Assembly (NCBI GenBank): GCA_964621445.1
Contig: CAZUNO010000010.1
Location: 25,456-89,455, forward strand
Direction: 5' to 3'
Source of the DNA: CAZUNO01 sp964621445 [NCBI: Candidatus Hadarchaeota archaeon]
GTDB taxonomy: Archaea; CAYQAE01; CAYVLA01
Length of the DNA: 64,000 nt
The translations under genes and the position numbers were made by a program. Below the pieces are notes generated by a model. The model did no database searches. It had not been told where the DNA came from and saw only the letters and a program-made list of their open reading frames with translations. Positions 26,223 through 35,444 of the stretch are shown in pieces. Each line of letters begins with the position of its first letter. Positions within the stretch are counted from its first letter, which is position 1.

Positions 26223-28409
26223 TTGTGTGATCGCCCTGAGAGTCAGGCCATGCCGTTGAAATCAGGAAGTGAGGACTTCGAGAGGAACTGGAGTTTTCAT
26301 ATCGGTGAACTAGGGGAAACGGAGTTCTCGACAATCGATCCATCGAGCTATGAGAAGGTTAGGCTTCCTCACACCTTCAATTCTGGTGACACCTTTGATC
26401 AAAGTAGGGGCTATTACCGGGGTCCCGCATGGTATTTGAAGGAGTTCGACACATGTCATGAACCCGGAAATAGGTATTACCTGAGATTTCACAGAACCTG
26501 GGGATCAAGCAGGATATGGCTAAATGATGTGTATCAGGGCGAATATTACCAGGGGCTTTCCGGTTTTGAGATTGAGGTAACGGATGACATAAAGAGAGGA
26601 CGTAATGTCCTAGCGGTGAGAATTGACAATTCTCACCAGGCCGGTTTACTTCCCGGAAAAACGATACCGGACTATAATGTGTACGGAGGGTTATGTGGAA
26701 ATGTTCAACTGGTAAGTAAACCTGGAGAACACCTAGCTTGGAGGTCCGTATTCTTCAGATCTCTGGACCCCAATCATCCGGAAAAGCTCTCAATAGATTT
26801 GGAAATAGCTAGGGACGGGGACCACGAGGGGGATTCGGCTATCCAGGTATCGATTTGCGATCAAGATGGGGAGGCTGTAGTTGAAAACACCCATCCCATA
26901 CAATCAGGAAAAAACCATGTCCACTTAGTTGAAGAGATTCCCAGTCCGAGTCTATGGTCACCTGATTCACCATACTTGTATGAAGCCAGAATCAGGCTCA
27001 TGAAGGAGGGACAAACCATTGACCAGGAGACCGTAAGTTTTGGAATTAGACACTTTCATTTCGACAGCCAGAATGGATTCAAACTAAATGGAAAACGGGT
27101 CCAACTGCGGGGTGTTAATCGACATGAGGATTTCCCGGGTCTTGGAAACGTTTTGCCGGCTAGATTCAACAATGCGGATGCGGAAATAATAAAGGACCTT
27201 GGTGGTAATTTCGTGCGAACATCTCATTATCCTCAGAGCCCCTCTTTCCTGGAGGCGTGTGATCGGCTTGGAATAATGGTTTACGAGGAGATAACTACCT
27301 GGCAGTTCATAGGAGGAAAGGATTTTCTGAAAAGTGCAGATCGGATTATGGACTCGATGGTCAGGAGGGACAGAAATCATCCCTCGGTCATATTATGGGG
27401 GATGATGAATGAGGGAAGATCTCCCAAGCTCTTAAGGCAATTGAGGACAACCGGGAAAAAATTGGATCCTACCAGGCCCACGATATATGCCGATAATAAG
27501 CTGGACGAGGGCGGTTATCTAGGGACCATATCGATGCCAGATGTGCTGGGCATAAATTACAGTCTGGACGAGATCGAGGATTTCCATGAGGATCATCCAG
27601 AAATAAGGCTCCTGGTAAGCGAACATACCAATGCCGATGGGACCAAACGTGGATGTTCGGAGGCCGAGAAGGAACAGGCACGCCGAATATCCGAAGATCT
27701 AGACATCATCGAATCCAGACCCTTCATTGCCGGCAGCACTCTCTGGTCGATGCACGATTATGGAACTGACTACGAACCGGTGTGGCCCATACAGAAATCC
27801 GGTATACTGGACATCTATAGAAATCCAAAGGAGGCCTACCACATGCTTCGTGCCAGGTGGAGTGAGACTCCCGTTCTTCATCTGGCCTCGGATTGGAATA
27901 ACGCCCACCAGGAGGGTGAAATGGTGGAGGTTAGAGTATACACTAACTGCGAAACAATACAATTATTCCTTGGTGGAGGGCCCGTTGGAGAGAAAAAAGG
28001 AGCCAATCCCCAAATCTGGCAGGTCCCCTTCCGGGATGCCGAACTTAAGGTTATTGGAATTAATGATGGGGTTGAGCCGGTTAGCAGATCCATAATTTTG
28101 CCGGGTGAGCCCGAAAAAATCGAGCTAACCAGTCCAAGAAAAATACGTTCCGATGGAGAGGACTGCATATTGCTGGAAGCCAGGGTTACAGATGGGGAAG
28201 GCATTATGGTGCCGGACCATAGATTTAATATCTACTTTGAATGTGATGGTCCGGGAAGAATTATTGGGATTGGAAATGCCCGGATGGTTCCGACAGTTGA
28301 TGGAATCGCCAATATTGTTCTTTCTTCGGATATCAAGAGGGGTGAGATCGTGGTGACCGCTTCTTCTCATGGGTTAAAAAAGGCGATGAGGAAAGTCGAG
28401 GCTTATTGA
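26223..28409 (+). CDS. Glycoside hydrolase family 2 (beta-galactosidase/glucuronidase type)
   Basis: A 728-residue GH2 enzyme. It has the sugar-binding N-terminal domain (about 25-175), an immunoglobulin-like sandwich (176-280) and a TIM barrel opening with LRGVNRHED, with the acid/base Glu in ILWGMMNEG (residue about 397). The nucleophile Glu should be the one in LLVSEHTN. A further Ig-like domain ends the protein. No signal peptide, so it should cleave imported oligosaccharides. TTG at 26223 is the longest start; ATG at 26250 is an alternative. The linkage is not readable. Confidence 0.88.
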   Translation: MCDRPESQAMPLKSGSEDFERNWSFHIGELGETEFSTIDPSSYEKVRLPHTFNSGDTFDQSRGYYRGPAWYLKEFDTCHEPGNRYYLRFHRTWGSSRIWLNDVYQGEYYQGLSGFEIEVTDDIKRGRNVLAVRIDNSHQAGLLPGKTIPDYNVYGGLCGNVQLVSKPGEHLAWRSVFFRSLDPNHPEKLSIDLEIARDGDHEGDSAIQVSICDQDGEAVVENTHPIQSGKNHVHLVEEIPSPSLWSPDSPYLYEARIRLMKEGQTIDQETVSFGIRHFHFDSQNGFKLNGKRVQLRGVNRHEDFPGLGNVLPARFNNADAEIIKDLGGNFVRTSHYPQSPSFLEACDRLGIMVYEEITTWQFIGGKDFLKSADRIMDSMVRRDRNHPSVILWGMMNEGRSPKLLRQLRTTGKKLDPTRPTIYADNKLDEGGYLGTISMPDVLGINYSLDEIEDFHEDHPEIRLLVSEHTNADGTKRGCSEAEKEQARRISEDLDIIESRPFIAGSTLWSMHDYGTDYEPVWPIQKSGILDIYRNPKEAYHMLRARWSETPVLHLASDWNNAHQEGEMVEVRVYTNCETIQLFLGGGPVGEKKGANPQIWQVPFRDAELKVIGINDGVEPVSRSIILPGEPEKIELTSPRKIRSDGEDCILLEARVTDGEGIMVPDHRFNIYFECDGPGRIIGIGNARMVPTVDGIANIVLSSDIKRGEIVVTASSHGLKKAMRKVEAY

Positions 28410-28545
28410 GGGAAAAAGGAGATTAGCGGCGATTCGAGGTTCATTTAATTTTAATGACGGACCATCGTTGATGGGACAGGGAAATAAAACCATTTCCCTG
28501 TATTTGTAATACCAAATTAAGAAATGATATGTGACGGAGGATAGG

Positions 28546-28553
28546 CTTATAAG
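28546..28553 (+). promoter_or_regulatory. TATA box of the surface protein gene
   Basis: CTTATAAG is centred 25 bases upstream of the GTG at 28574, so transcription should begin at or near that codon. Confidence 0.45.
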
Positions 28554-28573
28554 CAATCAAGTGAACGCTTGGA

Positions 28574-29122
28574 GTGAAAATCATGTTTGGACATAAAAAA
28601 GCAAGCCTATTTGTCATAATTTGCCTTGCAGTTCTCTCCGTAGGTGTGTTAGCAGCTTCGGTGGACCCGGTTCTTTTCGATGATTGGCAGGCAGGAGACG
28701 CCGATTCGGAATGCGAACAGGCCGACTGTGATGCTGAATATGCGTATAAGATAGATGAGTGGAATGAGCCCGAATCAATGGATGGGTCCTACCTAACAGG
28801 ACAGGGAAACACCATCACCATATCTAACGATGATGGATATACCTTCGATTGGGATTCCCAATGGTCGGTGACCTGCGTGATTGTCAAGGCTGCAGGCAAG
28901 GCGAATGTATTCTACTATCCTAATGGCGCTTATGGCGATACTGAACTCTTTGCGCCAATGCGTGTTGTGGGTGGTGCAGACGGTACTTACCAGATAAGTC
29001 ACGTTACTTTCTGCTATAATAGTCCCCAAGAACCTCCCACCGTCCCCGTGCTTCCCCTGATGGCGATTCCAGCGGGCTTGACAGTTGCCGGTTTATTGCT
29101 CCGAAGGAAGAGAGATAAATAG
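28574..29122 (+). CDS. Secreted protein with C-terminal sorting-type tail
   Basis: 182 residues from GTG 28574 (179 from ATG 28583; the GGAGTG before that ATG could serve as Shine-Dalgarno, but the TATA spacing suits a leaderless GTG). It has a signal peptide (about 8-33), an acidic Cys-containing outer domain with WSVTCVIVKAAGKANVFYY and a later ISHVTFCY block, a layout known from surface proteins of several prokaryotes. The tail is a short proline-rich motif (TVPVLPL), a membrane helix and RRKRDK, as in VPxxxP-CTERM/PEF-CTERM proteins cut by archaeosortases. No archaeosortase is in the window. Confidence 0.75.
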   Translation: MKIMFGHKKASLFVIICLAVLSVGVLAASVDPVLFDDWQAGDADSECEQADCDAEYAYKIDEWNEPESMDGSYLTGQGNTITISNDDGYTFDWDSQWSVTCVIVKAAGKANVFYYPNGAYGDTELFAPMRVVGGADGTYQISHVTFCYNSPQEPPTVPVLPLMAIPAGLTVAGLLLRRKRDK

Positions 29123-29251
29123 GCTGAATCTCCCTTTAGCGTCCTGAGTCAGTTCAAAGAAAGGACCTCTTAGACTGATCTTTTCGGAAAATTTATGCCC
29201 TTATCCAAGCGTAAACGGACACCAAATAGCTGAATTCCATTCTATTATAGC

Positions 29252-29464
29252 TCAATCGAAATCGAAAATAGTTCTTCCCTTCGAGAAATGCATCACAAAC
29301 CGGCAGTTGCTGCAAATCATGAGAATCACTTTGTGAGCGGTGACTCCCTACTTGCTATCGATCTTTCCCTCTTCCTTTTCGAAATTAGTACCCCCGCAGA
29401 GAGGGCATTTGAGATTAGCGGTATTCATACTATCACATTGATCCATTTTATTCTTTTTAGTCAT
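29252..29464 (-). pseudogene. Zinc-ribbon protein gene interrupted by an in-frame TAG
   Basis: Read through one stop, this minus-strand frame gives a 70-residue zinc ribbon: CPLC at 20-23 and CSNC at 51-54, ending with a GRTIFDFD tail. The codon at 29350-29348, between IDSK and GVTAHKV, is TAG where Trp (TGG) would be natural, so a single G-to-A change explains it. The reading continues sensibly after the stop. TAG ends many intact genes here, so this is probably a nonsense mutation, though readthrough cannot be excluded. No other gene lies between 29123 and 29588, the gap it occupies. Confidence 0.6.
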
Positions 29465-29588
29465 CTCTCTGAAACTTTATTGATCTTCGGTGAAGATCAC
29501 AGCTCATTGATAGGAGGCAGTGCCGAAGATTTTCTGCTTACTCGATTTCAAGCAAGATTATTTAGATCTGACGTTAATAGGCTTTCCT

Positions 29589-32144
29589 ATGAATGGGCGT
29601 CATTTCTTAGCCACCCTGGCATTGTTATCCATACTGGCAACGCCTGTTTTTTCCACATCAACCAGGCCGAAACATATCCACCTAGGTTGGCTGAATGATA
29701 CCAGAACCACGGTTACCATAAGTTGGCGGACCGAATACGAATCTCCTGGAATCGTTGAATATGGCTTGGACTCCAGTTATGGCCAATCAGTTTCCGGACC
29801 CAATGGCAGGATTCACCATGTGGAGCTCTCGAACCTTGAACCCGAAACCACCTATCATTTTAGATGCGGTTGTGATGGAGCCTGGTCAAGGGATCTAAGC
29901 TTCACCACCGCTCCATCAAGCCCTGAAACGCCATTCAAGTTTGTGGCCCTTGGTGATTCGAGAACCAATATGTATGTGTGGAATGACATCTGCGAGGCCG
30001 TATCAAAGAGCAACGCACCTTTCTGCATCCACACCGGGGACCTGGTTTCAGAAGGGGATCGACAGGAGCAATGGAATCAATGGTTTGAATCCGGTCAAAG
30101 CCTGCTTTCAGGGACTGTTTTCATGCCTACAATCGGAGGACACGAGAAGAATTCACACAAATATTTTGAGCAGTTCGCGCTTCCTGAGCCACAGCAATGG
30201 TATTCCTTTGACTATGGAAATGTACACTTCGTCGCTTTATCTACGGAGAACTGGATGGAGGGGCCCCAAAAGGAATGGTTGGAAAAAGATCTCTCGTCCA
30301 CCGATGCCCTTTGGAAAATCGTATTCTATCACATCCCGATGTATAGCTCGGGAAGTCATGGACCATCTCCCCGTGTGCAACAGGCCTGGAGGGATATATT
30401 TGACCGCTATCACGTAGATCTGGTATTCAACGGGCACGATCACCTCTACTCCAGGTCCCTACCCATATACAATGGAAAGATGACCAATTTCACGGATAGA
30501 GGGACCATACATATGGTTACCGGTGGGGCAGGAGCCCCCTTGCATGGGGTTGAGCCAAATGATTTTGACTGGCTGGGCAAGGCTTTGACCATATACCATT
30601 ACGTTATAGTGGAGGTCAATGGAAGTAGGCTTCATCTCGAGGCCCGTACCATCGATAATGAAACTTTTGATGTCCTTGATATAGACAAGAAGCTCTCACC
30701 GGACCTGGTGGTGGAGGACCCGGTCATGAATCCGGAGATACCTTCTCCGAACTCGGAGGGGGTCATATCTGCTACGGTGATTAATAGAGGGCACTTAACA
30801 TCGAATGAAACCGATTTGATTTTATTATCCAATAGCACCGAGTGCCTGGAAATATCCGTCCCCTCCCTGGAGCCAGGCGAAAGTTGGAGAATGGAGGCTG
30901 ATTGGAGTGGGGTGAAAGGCAAACATAACCTCACCATGATAATTGATCCACAAAACGAGATCGATGAAGGTGTAATGGAGTGGAATAACGGGGCCTCGTT
31001 GCTCGTTGACGTTTCACCCCCAAAACCGGACCTGATACCCCTCTCTTTGGATGTTGAAAGTGGAGATTTGATGGCTGGAGAGATCTCCACCCTTAGCACG
31101 ACCGTCAAGAACATTGGGAACAGTGCCTCCGAGTCATGTATCTGTGTATTCTCGGCTGGTCAAATTCAAAGAGTAGCCACTGTTCCTGGACTATTGGAGA
31201 ATTCAACAACGGAAGTAGTTTTCGAGAATATAGCCCTAGATGTCGGGGATTGGGAGGGAAAGATCATCGTGGATGGGAATCAAAGTGTCGAGGAGATCCG
31301 TGAGGGTAATAACTTGCTCGAGGTGCCGATTTCCGTAAGGGAGTTCATAAGCAAAAATGGCGCACATTATCCGAAGGGGGCTGTTGAAGGAGAACCCTTG
31401 ATAATTAGATATGACGACCGCAATGGATCTCTTCCGCAGAATTCGGATTCCTGTGCCATAATTTGGGGAATCAACGACTGGAATCCTCCCGAATCCCGGC
31501 CAGTCAATACCGCCTCTAGTGACCAGGGTGCTGAAACGGTAATGCACAGGGGGTTGGGAGGTTATTGGACGGTCTACCTCCCGGTGACCAAAAAGGTCAA
31601 TATGGTGAATTTCAAATTCAGAAATGGACAATTAACCGGAGACACTATTGATGATAACCAGGGGAACGAATGGATGGTTCCCACAAAGGGATGGGCCTTG
31701 GAATTAGTCGAGGAATTAAGGACCTCATTAATTCAAGCTAATGAGCAGGGACTTCACTTACCCAATTACCAGGAGCAGCTCGGACAGGCCAATGAATCCC
31801 TTGAAGATGAGGACTATCTGCGGGCGGTATCAATTGTGGGTAATGCGACCAGAGAGGTAAAGACCAGGACTCTGAATTCCTACTATGAGACGGTCAATGC
31901 CTCCTACTTTGAAGCGGTCAATCTAGGTGCTTCAATACCAAGAGGCCCGGTTCTGCTCAATGCAGCACAAGAGGCGATAGAGGAATGCAATTTCCGGGCC
32001 GCCAGGAGCTGCTTGGACAGGGTTAAAGGGATGGTCTTGGAGGCGAAGGAACAGATACCGGAATTAAGTCCCTCATTAACTTTATTCGTCCTGGTAATTA
32101 TGGTGATCGGTATAGGGAAAAAGGGAAGCCAGGAAGGGCATTGA
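29589..32144 (+). CDS. Secreted multidomain metallophosphoesterase (purple acid phosphatase type)
   Basis: 851 residues from the ATG at 29589, chosen because a signal peptide follows directly. Domains in order: signal peptide 1-22; Fn3-like purple-acid-phosphatase N-domain; metallophosphoesterase with GDSRTN, HTGDLVSEG, GGHE, YHIPMYSSG and NGHDHLYSR metal ligands; two CARDB-like Ig domains from about 375 and 480; a beta-rich CBM-like domain with WGINDWNPPE near 625; a helical stretch; and a C-terminal membrane helix at about 825-845. It would hydrolyse phosphate esters outside the cell. Single-gene unit. Confidence 0.85.
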   Translation: MNGRHFLATLALLSILATPVFSTSTRPKHIHLGWLNDTRTTVTISWRTEYESPGIVEYGLDSSYGQSVSGPNGRIHHVELSNLEPETTYHFRCGCDGAWSRDLSFTTAPSSPETPFKFVALGDSRTNMYVWNDICEAVSKSNAPFCIHTGDLVSEGDRQEQWNQWFESGQSLLSGTVFMPTIGGHEKNSHKYFEQFALPEPQQWYSFDYGNVHFVALSTENWMEGPQKEWLEKDLSSTDALWKIVFYHIPMYSSGSHGPSPRVQQAWRDIFDRYHVDLVFNGHDHLYSRSLPIYNGKMTNFTDRGTIHMVTGGAGAPLHGVEPNDFDWLGKALTIYHYVIVEVNGSRLHLEARTIDNETFDVLDIDKKLSPDLVVEDPVMNPEIPSPNSEGVISATVINRGHLTSNETDLILLSNSTECLEISVPSLEPGESWRMEADWSGVKGKHNLTMIIDPQNEIDEGVMEWNNGASLLVDVSPPKPDLIPLSLDVESGDLMAGEISTLSTTVKNIGNSASESCICVFSAGQIQRVATVPGLLENSTTEVVFENIALDVGDWEGKIIVDGNQSVEEIREGNNLLEVPISVREFISKNGAHYPKGAVEGEPLIIRYDDRNGSLPQNSDSCAIIWGINDWNPPESRPVNTASSDQGAETVMHRGLGGYWTVYLPVTKKVNMVNFKFRNGQLTGDTIDDNQGNEWMVPTKGWALELVEELRTSLIQANEQGLHLPNYQEQLGQANESLEDEDYLRAVSIVGNATREVKTRTLNSYYETVNASYFEAVNLGASIPRGPVLLNAAQEAIEECNFRAARSCLDRVKGMVLEAKEQIPELSPSLTLFVLVIMVIGIGKKGSQEGH

Positions 32145-32237
32145 TGGATAGGTACCAAGAGGGTTTCGGTAAAGGAATTCTGGTCAGTTACAAATCTCCA
32201 GTAACAATTTTAACCTAGAAATATTCCATCTCGCCTC

Positions 32238-33542
32238 ATGAGTGTAGATAGCTCGGAAGCGGAAAGGCCAAATATCATCTTTATTCTGACGGATGACCTT
32301 GGTTACAAGGATCTTGGCTGTTATGGACAGGACAAGATTCTCACTCCTAACATCGACAGCATGCCCGCTGATGGGACTAGGTTTACAAACTGCTACTCGG
32401 GGAGTGCTGTTTGTGCCCCCTCGAGGAGCGTTTTGATGACCGGTCAGCACACGGGGCATACGAGGGTAAGAGGAAACTTCGCGAAGAAAGGAGGGGTTAT
32501 GGTTCTTGATAACGGATCTCCTCAAAGAAGGGCAGGGATCAAAAGCGAGGATATCACCGTGGCCCAAAGGTTAAAGGAGGCCGGTTATTCTACTGGAATC
32601 ACCGGAAAATGGGGTATAGCCGAGCCCAACACGCCGGGAATACCAACAAAGAAGGGGTTTGATGATTGGTTCGGGTACCTGAATCAGCGACGAGCTCATA
32701 CCTACTATCCTCCATATCTCTGGAGGAACGGGGAGAAGGCTATCCTGGAGGAAAATATCGGCGACCGCGAAGGTTGTTACTCCCACGATCTGTTTACGGA
32801 CTTCGCTTTGGAATTCATCGAGAAAAACGCTGATGGACCATTCTTTCTTTACCTACCGTATACCACACCCCATGGAAAATTCGAGGTCCCTGATCTTGAT
32901 CAATATTCGGACAAACCTTGGCCGGAAAAGGCCAAGGCGTTTGCGGCTATGGTAACCCGTCTTGATAATGACCTTGGTCGTATATTTTCCCTCCTGGAAG
33001 ATAAGGGAATAGATGAAAATACCCTAACCTTCTTTTGCTCGGATAATGGGGCCTCCAGCAATTGGGATGGATTATTCGAGAGCTTGAATGGATTCAGAGG
33101 AAGGAAAGGCGATCTCTATGAGGGCGGCATACGTGTCCCAATGGTAGTACATTGGCCGGGACATGTCCCTCATTCAGTGAGCGACTCTCCATGGTACTTC
33201 GCGGATTTCCTACCCACGGCTTGCTCTCTGGCCGGTATCGAGAAGCCTGGGAACATTGATGGTGTTGACGTAACCCCGACCCTCGTGGGTGAACCTCAGG
33301 AATTAGAACAAAGGCATATGTATTGGGAATTCTACTCCAAGGGTTTCCACCAGGCGGTTAGATTCGATAAATGGAAGGCAGTTCGGCACTCTTCGAAGGG
33401 TACGACCGAGCTTTACGATCTGTCGGATGACGTCTCGGAGAGCAAGGACCTATCTGAGGATAATCCTAAATTGGTACGGGAAATAGAAGCAAAGATGGAT
33501 GAATCCCATGAACCATCTCCAAACTGGCCGGTCGGGGAATAG
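32238..33542 (+). CDS. Sulfatase, Cys-type
   Basis: 434 residues with the sulfatase core: TDDLGYKD metal site at 18-25, active-site CAPSR at 59-63 (Cys to formylglycine), the GKWG block, CSDNG late metal site, and YEGGIRVP, a pattern close to arylsulfatase A/N-acetylgalactosamine-6-sulfatase types. No signal peptide; the protein starts with a hydrophilic lead then PNIIFILTDD. It probably desulfates oligosaccharides in the cytoplasm. It lies downstream of the secreted phosphoesterase on the same strand, with a 93-base gap likely to hold a promoter. Confidence 0.91.
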   Translation: MSVDSSEAERPNIIFILTDDLGYKDLGCYGQDKILTPNIDSMPADGTRFTNCYSGSAVCAPSRSVLMTGQHTGHTRVRGNFAKKGGVMVLDNGSPQRRAGIKSEDITVAQRLKEAGYSTGITGKWGIAEPNTPGIPTKKGFDDWFGYLNQRRAHTYYPPYLWRNGEKAILEENIGDREGCYSHDLFTDFALEFIEKNADGPFFLYLPYTTPHGKFEVPDLDQYSDKPWPEKAKAFAAMVTRLDNDLGRIFSLLEDKGIDENTLTFFCSDNGASSNWDGLFESLNGFRGRKGDLYEGGIRVPMVVHWPGHVPHSVSDSPWYFADFLPTACSLAGIEKPGNIDGVDVTPTLVGEPQELEQRHMYWEFYSKGFHQAVRFDKWKAVRHSSKGTTELYDLSDDVSESKDLSEDNPKLVREIEAKMDESHEPSPNWPVGE

Positions 33543-33594
33543 TTACCAGGGAAATTAGGGAAAATTAGGTTAAGCCCAAAGGGAAAGATGTAAG

Positions 33595-34092
33595 ATGAAG
33601 TCCATCGTGGAGGAGGCTCTCAACCTAGGAGCGACTGAGGCGAAGGTCATTGGCCCCGGTGACATAGTCACCGCCAATTGGGTGAGGCTAAAATGCAGGT
33701 TTGGCTGCCCGGGTTGGGGAAATTCAATTACCTGTCCTCCAAACACTCCAAAGCCTGATGAGATTCGGAAGGTAGTGGATGAATACCAGGCTGCAATCCT
33801 CATTAGAAAACGGGGATCCTGGCCTGACTGCATGGAACGGATGGTTGAGCTGGAAAGGTTCGCGTTTCTCAAGGGTTACTATAAGGCCTTTGCCTTTTCC
33901 TGTGGCCCATGCCGATTATGCGATGATTGTAATCCGGAAAAGGTTTGTCCTTCTCCTGAGAAAGTTAGACCCTCGATGGAGGCTTGCGGTATCGATGTGT
34001 TCGCCACCGCCAGGAATGCGGGGATGCCAATAGACGTTGCAGGATCCCGGGATGAAAACCCCAACTATTATACAATGATACTCGTGGAGTAG
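33595..34092 (+). CDS. DUF2284 metal-binding protein
   Basis: A 165-residue Cys-rich protein of the DUF2284 family. The conserved Cys blocks are CRFGC and CPPN near the start, and CGPCRLCDDC with VCPSPEKVRPSMEACG toward the end, which should bind an Fe-S cluster or zinc. Such proteins are common in anaerobes, but their function is unknown. It lies 52 bases after a sulfatase and convergent with the next sulfatase, 4 bases away. Confidence 0.85.
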   Translation: MKSIVEEALNLGATEAKVIGPGDIVTANWVRLKCRFGCPGWGNSITCPPNTPKPDEIRKVVDEYQAAILIRKRGSWPDCMERMVELERFAFLKGYYKAFAFSCGPCRLCDDCNPEKVCPSPEKVRPSMEACGIDVFATARNAGMPIDVAGSRDENPNYYTMILVE

Positions 34093-34096
34093 GATT

Positions 34097-35443
34097 TCAC
34101 TCCGTGTACGGCACCGTTCCCCATTCATCGGTGACCAGGCCATATTTCTCAATATAATATTCGGAGGATCTGAACTGGTCATTCCTCTCGTTTAGCATCT
34201 GGCCTAGCAGACCATCGAGCTCGGCCTTGAGATCACGGTACCTTGGGTCATGGCATAGATTATTCATCTGAAATGGATCATTTTCGTTGTCATATAGAAG
34301 CCAGGGACCCTCGAGGGTTCGAGCATAGGTGTATCTCCTGGTCCTCACCCCGCGGTACTCCTTCCCACCATTTTTCTTAACCCATTCTCCGAATGGCGAG
34401 TAACAGGCTATCAGCGAGGCATTCCGGGGGGATGGTTCGTGGTTTATCAGGTGACCCGAGTGATCCAACCCCTCGACCGTTTCAGGGGTCTCAAGCCCCG
34501 AAAGCCCAAGCAGGGTGGGCATGATATCAGGAGTGCTGATCGGGCTTTCTATAATTCTAGATCTATAACCGAACTGCCGGGGGTAGCGCAGTAGAAAGGG
34601 AACGAGAATTGACTCATCCCAGGGCCTTTGCTTTCTCTGTTCGCCCTGGGACCCGAGCATATCTCCATGATCCGAGGTAAATACTAGTATGGTATCCCTT
34701 TCCTGTCCCTGTTCCTTCAGGTTGTTAGTTATCTCCCCCATACAGTCATCCATGGCGGATACATGGGCGTAATACCCTGCCAGTTCCCTGGCCGCCTTCT
34801 CCCTCATCTCCTCGGTTACATTGGGACGTAACTCAACTTCCTCCGGTAGGTACATGCTTCTGTACTTCTCGGGGGCCGTGTGGTAGGGGTTGTGTGGCGG
34901 TCCCCATGAAAGAAATAGCAGGAAGGGTTGCTCTCCAGAGTTCTGTGCTATGAACCTTTTTGCTTCCCGGGTCTGGGCAATGGCATCGTACCCGTCCCAT
35001 TTACTTTCCCGTCCGTCTCCAGTGTAGTAGTACGAGTCATTATACCTATGAGTGCATTCCTGGACCTTCCAGAAATCAAATCCCTGCCTCCTTTCCGGAG
35101 TTATGAAGTTTGAACGCCCATGTCCATCAAGGTGCCATTTTCCGATATATCCCGTTCGATATCCCGCCTCCCTGAAGCAATGGGCTATGGATTTGAATTT
35201 TGGTTCCAGGTAAACGTCGTTCTGGAAGATGCCGTGACTTAGTGGATACATCCCCGAGATCATGCTGGCCCTGGCTGGGCTACACACTGGGCATTGGGAG
35301 ACCGCGTTGGTGAAATTAATGGATTGGCGAGCCAATGAATCCAAATTGGGAGTGTATAGGTTCCGATCACCGGAATAACCGGTTGCCTGGGCTCTCCACT
35401 GATCCCCAAAGACGAATATCACGTTTGGTTTCTCGGGACTCAT
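34097..35443 (-). CDS. Sulfatase, Cys-type
   Basis: 448 residues with FVFGDQWRA, active-site CSPAR at 54-58 (Cys for formylglycine), GKWHLDGHGR, and TSDHGDMLG as the late metal site. The GDQWRAQ start is typical of the choline-sulfatase/heparan-N-sulfatase-like group often found with planctomycete glycan genes. No signal peptide. Its start lies one base after the stop of the GH106-like gene, so the two are translationally coupled and should share a substrate: a sulfated sugar that is first desulfated and then cleaved, or the reverse. Confidence 0.92.
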   Translation of the reverse strand: MSPEKPNVIFVFGDQWRAQATGYSGDRNLYTPNLDSLARQSINFTNAVSQCPVCSPARASMISGMYPLSHGIFQNDVYLEPKFKSIAHCFREAGYRTGYIGKWHLDGHGRSNFITPERRQGFDFWKVQECTHRYNDSYYYTGDGRESKWDGYDAIAQTREAKRFIAQNSGEQPFLLFLSWGPPHNPYHTAPEKYRSMYLPEEVELRPNVTEEMREKAARELAGYYAHVSAMDDCMGEITNNLKEQGQERDTILVFTSDHGDMLGSQGEQRKQRPWDESILVPFLLRYPRQFGYRSRIIESPISTPDIMPTLLGLSGLETPETVEGLDHSGHLINHEPSPRNASLIACYSPFGEWVKKNGGKEYRGVRTRRYTYARTLEGPWLLYDNENDPFQMNNLCHDPRYRDLKAELDGLLGQMLNERNDQFRSSEYYIEKYGLVTDEWGTVPYTE

Positions 35444-35444
35444 C

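Noticed and set aside
29348-29350. TAG in the zinc-ribbon gene as evidence that TAG encodes pyrrolysine in this genome.
   Set aside because: TAG ends apgM, the polyprenyl synthase and sulfatases at the expected family length, so it is a regular stop here; no pyrrolysine genes are in the window. Trp-to-stop mutation is simpler.
29288-29698. A 136-codon plus-strand frame upstream of the secreted phosphoesterase.
   Set aside because: It runs antisense over the zinc-ribbon frame, which has a recognisable Cys pattern, and into the phosphoesterase start; its product has no domain.
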